A stretch of 11,595 nucleotides of DNA from Candidatus Rokuibacteriota bacterium (lineage in GTDB: Bacteria; Methylomirabilota; Methylomirabilia; Rokubacteriales; CSP1-6). The position numbers were made by a program, and so were the translations under genes. Below are positions 6,180 to 11,595 of the stretch, one piece after another. How positions within the stretch are numbered: position 1 is the first letter of the stretch; each line of letters begins with the position of its first letter. The stretch lies in contig QHRS01000033.1 in assembly GCA_003221435.1 (NCBI GenBank), forward strand, positions 10,142-21,736, read 5' to 3'. The notes below the pieces were generated by a model that had not been told where the DNA came from, ran no database searches, and was given only the letters and a program-made list of their open reading frames with translations.

Positions 6180-7586
6180 TTACCGGGTTACTGTGCAGGT
6201 CTTGCTCGCGCCGTCGGTGATGCGGAAGACGGCGTCGAGCATTCTCGGTTCACTGAACTCGCCATGTCTTCTCGGATCCTCGCGTCCGTTCTTGAGCTTC
6301 ACGAGAAAGAATCGCGCGGGCACTTGATCTGGGGGAGTGAAATATTCGCGAAGATTCTTCGCACGCCCGAAGACCCGATCGCCCGGCGCGTTGATCCGCT
6401 GGAAATAGTGGTCGATCCACACCAACAGGCTGCCCCGGTCGACCATGTCGAGGGAACCCCATTCGAGTGCTTCTCGAGTCTCGGAGAGACTGAAGGACCA
6501 GAATGTCGTGGCCTGGTGGTGGACGAGATACGGAATGACGGCCGAGCGGACATCGTCGATGCTCGCCGCCGCAGCCATGTACACGATCTTCTCGAACCGG
6601 ACGTCGTGATACTCGTCCAGGATTCGATCCAGCACCAACGTCCCCATGCTGTGTCCCATCAGAGTGATCCGCAGCTCGTGGTCTCTCCCGTCCGCGCCAT
6701 GCCACCGTCCGTGCGGCATCTGCGCGCGCAAGTCATCCATCAACACGCGTACCGCGCCGCGCCAGTGGCGGAGGGGCTCCTTCAGGCTGATCGCCTTCTC
6801 GGTCGCGAGCAGGAGTTCGGCGCGTCGCTTCATGGTGTCCCAGGCAGGAGTACCGAACGCGTGAATGACCGGCACCGTCAGGGCGCGAAGCGGGTAGAGC
6901 ATGGCGAAGGCGGCCGCGTTCACGAGCGCTGACCCGTTCGAATCCACGTCTGGCTGAGACAAGCTGCACTCAGTCCACGGCCAACGCTTCGTGTCCCGCA
7001 CCCCCACGGCGTCCACGGCGTTGCCGAACTGAACATACCACGACTGCGGAGCAAGGAAGCCGGTCGCTGCCAAGCGAGACGCGGTGACGAAAAGGGCGGA
7101 GGGAGGTCCCGTGGCGCGCGACTCGCCAAAACGCAACCAGACGAGATCGTCGAGGACAGACGTCGCCAAGGAACTGTCCCAGAGCACAAACAGGAAATGG
7201 TAGCTTGCCAGCTGAGTGAACAGGGAGTCTTTCTGGGCCTCAAGCACGCGTGCGACGTAATCGAGCGACTCCTGGTAGGTTCGCAGACCGCCATGGACAT
7301 AGACCACAAGTCGCGGAACGCGTCCAACCGCCTCTTGTCTAAGAATGTAGTCGTCGATCGACGCTCTCACCCGATTCCACACTGTTGAGTCAAACGTGTC
7401 TGGCAGAACCGCAGCGCGCTGAAGATCGATGGGATAGCCATCCTTATGCGCGACGAGAAGCTGATCCGTGTGCTCGGACGTCAGGGTCGCGCATCCCGTG
7501 AGTGTGATCGCCGCGACCGCGCCCAGGATGAGGCGGGCCTGGAGCCGGATAGCGCGAAGAGACGGCTTCGCAGAACGCATCGTCAT
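6180..7586 (-). CDS. Lipoprotein with alpha/beta-hydrolase-like GHSMG motif
   Basis: Predicted 468-residue membrane-anchored lipoprotein resembling alpha/beta hydrolases (esterase, lipase or thioesterase type); the substrate is unknown. From the ATG at 7586 a basic n-region and hydrophobic run end in the lipobox LTGC at Cys32. VVYVHGG at about 94-100 fits the strand and oxyanion-hole region, LMGHSMGTLVLD at about 309-320 carries the nucleophile elbow with Ser313, and a late RRHGEFSEP around His441 is a candidate catalytic His. No acid residue was assigned. Start choice: GGAGG at 7594-7598 lies 7 bases before this ATG on the minus strand. The frame stays open to 7727, but that would bury the lipoprotein signal inside the protein. 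It lies 145 bases downstream of the histidine kinase on the same strand and may be co-transcribed or have its own promoter. Confidence 0.75.
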   Translation of the reverse strand: MTMRSAKPSLRAIRLQARLILGAVAAITLTGCATLTSEHTDQLLVAHKDGYPIDLQRAAVLPDTFDSTVWNRVRASIDDYILRQEAVGRVPRLVVYVHGGLRTYQESLDYVARVLEAQKDSLFTQLASYHFLFVLWDSSLATSVLDDLVWLRFGESRATGPPSALFVTASRLAATGFLAPQSWYVQFGNAVDAVGVRDTKRWPWTECSLSQPDVDSNGSALVNAAAFAMLYPLRALTVPVIHAFGTPAWDTMKRRAELLLATEKAISLKEPLRHWRGAVRVLMDDLRAQMPHGRWHGADGRDHELRITLMGHSMGTLVLDRILDEYHDVRFEKIVYMAAAASIDDVRSAVIPYLVHHQATTFWSFSLSETREALEWGSLDMVDRGSLLVWIDHYFQRINAPGDRVFGRAKNLREYFTPPDQVPARFFLVKLKNGREDPRRHGEFSEPRMLDAVFRITDGASKTCTVTR

Positions 7587-7699
7587 CTCTATGCCTCCGT
7601 CGGCAGATATGCCCCACCGCTCAAGTAGACACGGCGCAAACCAGGTCACGGCCATGTCGGGCAGGTCAGGAAGCGGTGCCACCGCGCCAAGAGGCGGGC

Positions 7700-7711
7700 G
7701 GCAACGTTGCC
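7700..7711. promoter_or_regulatory. Perfect 12-base palindrome between kinase and lipoprotein genes
   Basis: GGCAACGTTGCC is perfectly self-complementary and sits about 20 bases past the kinase stop, in the 145-base gap before the lipoprotein start. It has no loop, so it is a poor terminator and could be an operator half-site pair or chance. GAGGC (7691-7695) and GCCTC (7709-7713) form an alternative imperfect stem over it. Confidence 0.2.
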
Positions 7712-7731
7712 TCAAGTCGCCTTCCACTGCT

Positions 7732-9459
7732 CTAGGGCATCGGGCATCTCCGGGGGGAGCGCTGGATCACGGGAAATTCAACCGCAAAAGTGGCTCCCTT
7801 TCTGTTCACGTCATTCCGGGCGCGGATGCTCGCACGATGAGCGTCGGCGATGCTCCGGCAGATCGAGAGACCGAGACCCGATCCTCCCGGCTTGGTGCTA
7901 AAGAACGCGTCGAATATCTGCGGGAGGATGTCTTCGGGAACGCCCGTCCCGCTATCCGTGACCTCCGCGACGAGTATGCGCCTTCGAAGTGTCTTCCGGG
8001 CGTCGAGACGGATTTCGAGTTCCCCGCCCGGTTCCATTGCTTCGAGCGCGTTCACGAACAGGTTCAGAAAGAGCTGCCTCAGGAGGTTGGCCTCGCCGAG
8101 AATCAATGGCACGTCGTCCCCGTATTCCCTGCTCACTTTGATCTGCTTCTGCTCGAACAGGCCACGCAGGAGTACCAACGTTTCCTCAATCGGCCGTCGG
8201 AGGTCCAGAGGCGCGAGCTGCTGCGCCGGTTGGGTCGCGAGCTCTCGAAGGCGAGCGACCATCCCATCGATCCGCTCGATCTCCTTGATAACCACCTTCG
8301 AGAATTCACCCTGAAACTCCTCATCGCGAAAGCGTTCCGGAAGAAGTTCGGCGAATGTCCGGATGGCAACCAGCGGATTCTTGATCTCATGCGCGAGCCC
8401 GGAGGCTAAGGTCCCGATCACCGCGAGCCGTTCCGCTCGCAGTCTCTCGTCTTCCATCTGGCGATGGAGTTGTAGGTTTTCGATCGCAATCGTGCCGTGG
8501 CCGACGAGCGTCAGAAGGAAATCGATATCCTCAGAGAAGTATGGATCTCCAGATAATTTCGCGCCCACCAGGAGAAACCCCGACAGCCGCCCCCCGTGCC
8601 ACGACGCGATCGCGAGCTCGCCGCCGAGGTCTCGAAGCTGCGCTGTTGCCGCCACGATGCCTCGGTTCGTTGGGTCTTGGAAACCGTCGTCGCGGACCAA
8701 TAGTCGTTTATCGCCTTCGAGAAACGAGACGAGAGGCGACGCCGCCGACACGCCGGGTGCTACGGCCTGAATCTCGCCGTGGACATCCCGCCGGATGGCG
8801 AGCGGCACGAACGCATCGCCGGCGTGGTCGCGCAAATAGACCCCGACCAGCTCAGCCTTCAACGTCGCTGACACGAGCTCAATCAGGTAGGTCGCCATCG
8901 CACTGGGATCGAGGATCATGCTCAGCCGCTGGCTCGATTCTCTGAGGATTCTCGGGGCATCGAGTTTTTCCCGATACACGTAGCGGTTGAGCGCGCGCTC
9001 GATCCAGCTTTTTACCGGGTGGAAGAAGACCGCGACGATCATGGCGAGCGCTATCGATTCATCCAGCGATATCGACGCGTCGCCTGGCGTGAGTGACCCA
9101 ACCAACCGAAGAAGGCCGCCAAAGATCGCGGCGGCGGCCGCAATGGCGCAGCCGTAAACGACTGCCTTTTGGACGAAGAGTTTGATGTCCATTAAACGGT
9201 GGCGGATGATGGCGTGAGCGGTCACCGGCAAGAAAACGAGCGCCACGAGACGGCCGTACGGCGCGAGATCGGAGACGTTGAACACGAGGGGCAGGAGAAG
9301 GGCCATGCCGTCACGGAATGCCGTCACGGAGAGGGCGAAGAGACTGAAGTAGTTCCGCAGGGGACCGGGGCGCGCCTTGAGGCCGACCACCATCCCCAAG
9401 GCGAGACTCAGGCAGGCCAGAAGAAGGAAGATAACTGGGCTCGGGGGAGCCAAGCCCAT
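7732..9459 (-). CDS. Membrane sensor histidine kinase with GAF domain
   Basis: 575-residue sensor kinase that should autophosphorylate on His357 and pass phosphate to a response regulator. In order: about five membrane segments in residues 1-150, including the HAIIRHRLMDI motif (82-92) seen before the last helices of multi-spanning kinases; a GAF-like sensory region at about 170-335; a HisKA dimerisation helix with H-box GLAHEIKNPL (His357); an N-box with Asn466/Asn470; G1 DSGTGVP (Asp502); and G2 GGSGLGLSI (525-533). All core catalytic motifs are present. The N-terminal membrane region looks short for this kinase type, so some helices may be missing. The ATG at 9459 shares its A with the ketosynthase TAA (TAATG), and no ribosome site precedes it, implying translation coupled to the ketosynthase. 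No response regulator lies within the window. The signal is unknown. Confidence 0.93.
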   Translation of the reverse strand: MGLAPPSPVIFLLLACLSLALGMVVGLKARPGPLRNYFSLFALSVTAFRDGMALLLPLVFNVSDLAPYGRLVALVFLPVTAHAIIRHRLMDIKLFVQKAVVYGCAIAAAAAIFGGLLRLVGSLTPGDASISLDESIALAMIVAVFFHPVKSWIERALNRYVYREKLDAPRILRESSQRLSMILDPSAMATYLIELVSATLKAELVGVYLRDHAGDAFVPLAIRRDVHGEIQAVAPGVSAASPLVSFLEGDKRLLVRDDGFQDPTNRGIVAATAQLRDLGGELAIASWHGGRLSGFLLVGAKLSGDPYFSEDIDFLLTLVGHGTIAIENLQLHRQMEDERLRAERLAVIGTLASGLAHEIKNPLVAIRTFAELLPERFRDEEFQGEFSKVVIKEIERIDGMVARLRELATQPAQQLAPLDLRRPIEETLVLLRGLFEQKQIKVSREYGDDVPLILGEANLLRQLFLNLFVNALEAMEPGGELEIRLDARKTLRRRILVAEVTDSGTGVPEDILPQIFDAFFSTKPGGSGLGLSICRSIADAHRASIRARNDVNRKGATFAVEFPVIQRSPRRCPMP

Positions 9460-10712
9460 TACACTTGGGGGTCGACGCGACCCAGAATCAGGACCCCATT
9501 GGTCCCGCCTAATGCTCTGGTGTTTGTCAGGACTCGCTTCACACGAGCTACCCTAGCGTTGTTTACAACGTAATCGAGGTCGCACGCGGGGTCGGGGGTC
9601 TCAAGATTTAAGATCGGTGGAATCACACCGTTCTCGAGGATGAGGCAGGAAGAAATGATCTGCAACATGCCGTCGCCGGCAAAGGACGCCCCTGTCATCG
9701 ACTTGATTGAGGTGATCGGAAGACGGTACGCGGCTTTCCCGAGCGCTGACTTGAAGCCGTGCGTTTCGAGCAGGTCAAAGACTGGATGAGACAACCCGTG
9801 GGAGTTGACGCAGTCGATTTGATCCGGCCTCAACTGTGCGTCCTCGAGTGCGCCTTCTATCGCGAGGGATAACCCGTGGCCGTCACGGGCGCGCTCATGA
9901 GCGCTATCCCCCTCCGCGGCAGAGGCGTAGCCCAGATATTCCGCGTAAATCCGCGCACCTCGCTGGACGGCCGACTCGAGACTTTCCAGAACGATCACCC
10001 CAGCGGCCTCGCCAGGAACAAGCCCATCCCGCTGCAGGTCGTAGGGGCGCGAGGCCTTTGTCGGGTCCCACTGTTTGGTTAGAAGGTTTCCCGCGCTGCA
10101 GGCGGCCACGATCAACGGCGAGAGGAGGGAGTCGCCACTCCCTGTCAGCACAGTATCGAGGCGACCTTGGACGATCTGGTTGGCCCCCCACTCCACCACC
10201 ATGAGTCCGGTACAACATCCCGCTGAGCATGTAGCGATTGGCCCGGAGAAGCCGAATTCGTGCCCGATATGTGACGCGGGGGCATGCGGTGAGAACTCCG
10301 CCCACGCGGTTGGCGCGAGGCCGGCTACTCCGCTCTCACGAAATTTCGCAGCATCGTCACCGAAATCCGGTTTGCCGGTTGTGGCGCCATAACAAATCCC
10401 GGTCCGGCGTTGATCGAGCCTCGCGCCCTCTATGCCGGCATCGTTGAGCGCCATCTGAGCGCACGCGACGGCGAATTCGGACACCCGGGACATTGATTTT
10501 CCAGAGTTGCGGCTTCGCGGGTCTCGGTACCTGGATAGGTCGAAGTCAGTCACCGGGGCGGCGACATGGCAGAGCAGCTGCGGGTCACCAGGGGAAGAAT
10601 TCTTCCGGATGCCCGATTCCCCGGAGATGAGTGCGGTCCCAAACCTGTCCTTGCCGATTCCGTTCGGCGCGACCACGCCCAGCCCGGTAATCACGACCCG
10701 ACGCTGCTTCAT
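9459..10712 (-). CDS. KAS II-like beta-ketoacyl-ACP synthase lacking the second active-site histidine
   Basis: 417-residue thiolase-fold condensing enzyme similar to FabF and type II polyketide ketosynthases, which would extend an acyl chain on an acyl carrier protein. N-terminal RRVVITGLGVVAPNG and C-terminal GGTNGVLILG frame the fold. Aligning by eye to FabF, the nucleophile is Cys166 (AGCCTG region; Cys167 adjacent), the first histidine is His305 in NSHGLSHP (usual HGTST), and Lys337 is kept in KSMTG. The following residue, normally His of GHLLGAAG, is Ala342 (KSMTGASFAGDG). Loss of that histidine should impair ordinary malonyl decarboxylation, suggesting altered chemistry, a structural partner role, or inactivity. 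Neither an acyl carrier protein nor reductase genes are in view. The ATG at 10712 has an in-frame stop immediately upstream and only a weak ribosome site; a strong promoter lies at 10746-10775. It overlaps the kinase gene by 1 base. Confidence 0.92.
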   Translation of the reverse strand: MKQRRVVITGLGVVAPNGIGKDRFGTALISGESGIRKNSSPGDPQLLCHVAAPVTDFDLSRYRDPRSRNSGKSMSRVSEFAVACAQMALNDAGIEGARLDQRRTGICYGATTGKPDFGDDAAKFRESGVAGLAPTAWAEFSPHAPASHIGHEFGFSGPIATCSAGCCTGLMVVEWGANQIVQGRLDTVLTGSGDSLLSPLIVAACSAGNLLTKQWDPTKASRPYDLQRDGLVPGEAAGVIVLESLESAVQRGARIYAEYLGYASAAEGDSAHERARDGHGLSLAIEGALEDAQLRPDQIDCVNSHGLSHPVFDLLETHGFKSALGKAAYRLPITSIKSMTGASFAGDGMLQIISSCLILENGVIPPILNLETPDPACDLDYVVNNARVARVKRVLTNTRALGGTNGVLILGRVDPQV

Positions 10713-10745
10713 TCAAATGATCCGCCATGGCTCCATGAAATTTTG

Positions 10746-10775
10746 ATCATAGCGGATCGCAAATCTGGCGGTCAA
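10746..10775 (-). promoter_or_regulatory. Strong sigma-70-like promoter for the ketosynthase-kinase operon
   Basis: On the minus strand TTGACC (10770-10775, 5/6 match) and TATGAT (10746-10751, 5/6 match) are spaced by 18 bases. The predicted start near 10739 gives a leader of about 27 bases to the ATG at 10712. The local sequence is unusually AT-rich for this window. Confidence 0.7.
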
Positions 10776-10786
10776 GCATTTGGCTC

Positions 10787-10815
10787 TGGCCGCGGTGCTT
10801 GGGGCCGCGCGGCCA
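10787..10815 (-). terminator. Hairpin after the HExxE protein gene, possible terminator
   Basis: TGGCCGCG at 10787-10794 pairs perfectly with CGCGGCCA at 10808-10815 across a 13-base loop. It lies 12 bases past the minus-strand stop at 10827 and just before the promoter at 10746-10775, so it could insulate the two transcripts. No U-run follows. Confidence 0.4.
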
Positions 10816-10826
10816 AGAATCATCGC

Positions 10827-11594
10827 CTACTGGGTCTTGCGATGCTGTCCCCGGTATTTGCTCGGCGGATTCGGGGTCGGGATGGGTCCCTCAGGACCGT
10901 GCACGTAGTTCGAGTACTGGAACTGAACAGGAGCGGTCCCGCCGCCTGCGATCGGCACTTCCTGAAACACGAGCGTGAGAGGGTTCGCCTCGAAGACCGG
11001 AAAGTCGCCGCACTCTTCGCCCTGTCTCGATGTCCAGCCGAGCAACGAGGGCCTTCCTCCCTGGATGACCTGCTCGACGTCCGGATCGGTCCGGGCCTCA
11101 TTGAGCTCATGGTAGAACGTTGCCACCACGTTCTTCCACGGAGCATTGAAGACCGGGATTCCGTTGGTTTCCCCGCCACTCGCTTCGGAATACACCCCGA
11201 CCGCGTAGTACACAATCCTCCCGCCAATCTGGACGGAACCGTGGTAGCCGCCCAAGCCGTGAAGCGAGTCGGCTTCTTCCTCGTGAGGAACATCAGGGCG
11301 CCTGGACTCGCCTTGAGGCACACCTTGAGCCCCACCCGGTTGCGGGTTGTCGTTCAAGACCACGCCGCGTGGCAGCATGACATTGAATACGGTTGAGCCG
11401 AGATCGAAGCCGTCAAACTTCCCCTCTCCAAAGAGATCACAAACGAGTCCTTCAACATCGCCCTGGGACATCCGGACGGGCGCCGGCCCGGGAAGCTTCT
11501 CCGACCGCTTGAAAGCGCTCGTCGGTGGGCGCGAGAAATACTGCGCCATAACGTTGTTTAGAGACGGATCGCCCATCGCCGCCGCCAGCGCGCG
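10827..11594 (-). CDS. Hypothetical protein with HExxEA-x-TDP metal-site-like motif, 5' end possibly cut
   Basis: No named family can be assigned with confidence. The frame is open to the window edge: six codons precede the ATG at 11576, with no stop and only a weak ribosome site, so the gene probably starts outside. Numbered from that Met, 249 residues are visible. The centre holds YHELNEARTDPD with His156, Glu157 and Glu160, then GW at 180-181 and GEECGD at 186-191, then QYSNYVHGPEGP near the C-terminus. A HELxE-A-x-T-[DN]-P segment followed by a Trp and a GE-[IC]-GD segment occurs in secreted proteins distantly like plant EXORDIUM and in some actinobacterial exported proteins, so a metal-binding or protease-like fold is possible. 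The tail is Pro/Lys/Arg-rich. A signal peptide, if any, would lie beyond the window. It lies upstream of the ketosynthase on the same strand but is separated by a hairpin and a promoter. Confidence 0.7.
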   Translation of the reverse strand, partial: RALAAAMGDPSLNNVMAQYFSRPPTSAFKRSEKLPGPAPVRMSQGDVEGLVCDLFGEGKFDGFDLGSTVFNVMLPRGVVLNDNPQPGGAQGVPQGESRRPDVPHEEEADSLHGLGGYHGSVQIGGRIVYYAVGVYSEASGGETNGIPVFNAPWKNVVATFYHELNEARTDPDVEQVIQGGRPSLLGWTSRQGEECGDFPVFEANPLTLVFQEVPIAGGGTAPVQFQYSNYVHGPEGPIPTPNPPSKYRGQHRKTQ

Positions 11595-11595
11595 A

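Noticed and set aside
7587..7727. Longer start for the lipoprotein gene
   Set aside because: It would place 47 residues before the lipoprotein signal. The ATG at 7586 has GGAGG 7 bases upstream and gives a complete signal with lipobox.
7468..8409. A 313-residue plus-strand frame opposite the kinase catalytic region
   Set aside because: It overlaps the kinase HisKA/HATPase motifs antisense and shows no motif of its own.
10820..11335. A 171-residue minus-strand frame overlapping the HExxE protein gene
   Set aside because: Same strand, different frame: Ser/Arg-rich with no motif, while the 10827-11594 frame has coherent conserved-looking segments.

Overview
The window is GC-rich bacterial chromosome. 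By eye the left third is the richest (73% in the sampled line 1801-1860) and parts of the right side are lower (45% at 9601-9660, 58% at 9661-9720). No rRNA, tRNA, insertion sequence, integrase or CRISPR array was seen. The gene types (a fused Liv-type ABC transporter, a GspG-like pilin, an FmdA-type amidase, a ketosynthase, a membrane histidine kinase) suit a metabolically versatile soil or sediment bacterium such as Candidatus Rokubacteria/Methylomirabilota or a deltaproteobacterium-like lineage. That placement is inference only.

Layout, left to right. Positions 2-3237 (+) hold the end of a branched-chain amino acid/amide-type ABC transporter: a LivH permease cut by the window edge, overlapping by 4 bases a single 852-residue protein that fuses LivM, LivG and LivF. 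Positions 3238-3831 have no confident gene, only one doubtful ORF. A type IV pilin/GspG-like pseudopilin (+) follows at 3832 with a long hairpin after its stop. A small FmdB-family zinc-ribbon gene (-, 4454-4615) diverges from a Tat-exported acetamidase/formamidase-family protein (+, 4833-6125), with candidate promoters for both between them. A hairpin at 6153-6178 separates the amidase from a block of minus-strand genes.

In minus-strand reading order the block is: an incomplete hypothetical protein with an HExxEA-x-TDP motif (10827 to the window edge), a terminator-like hairpin, a strong sigma-70-like promoter (10746-10775), a KAS II-like ketosynthase (9459-10712), a GAF-containing membrane histidine kinase (7732-9459) whose ATG overlaps the ketosynthase stop as TAATG, and, 145 bases on, a lipoprotein with an alpha/beta-hydrolase nucleophile motif (6180-7586).

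Two themes emerge. First, a Liv-type transporter, an FmdA-type amidase and FmdB lie in one region, which recalls the amide utilisation genes of Methylophilus methylotrophus, but here the amidase carries a twin-arginine signal and a pilin gene intervenes. Second, a ketosynthase whose second active-site histidine is replaced by alanine is translationally coupled to a sensor kinase, with no acyl carrier protein or response regulator in view. This second theme is the best candidate for something undescribed.
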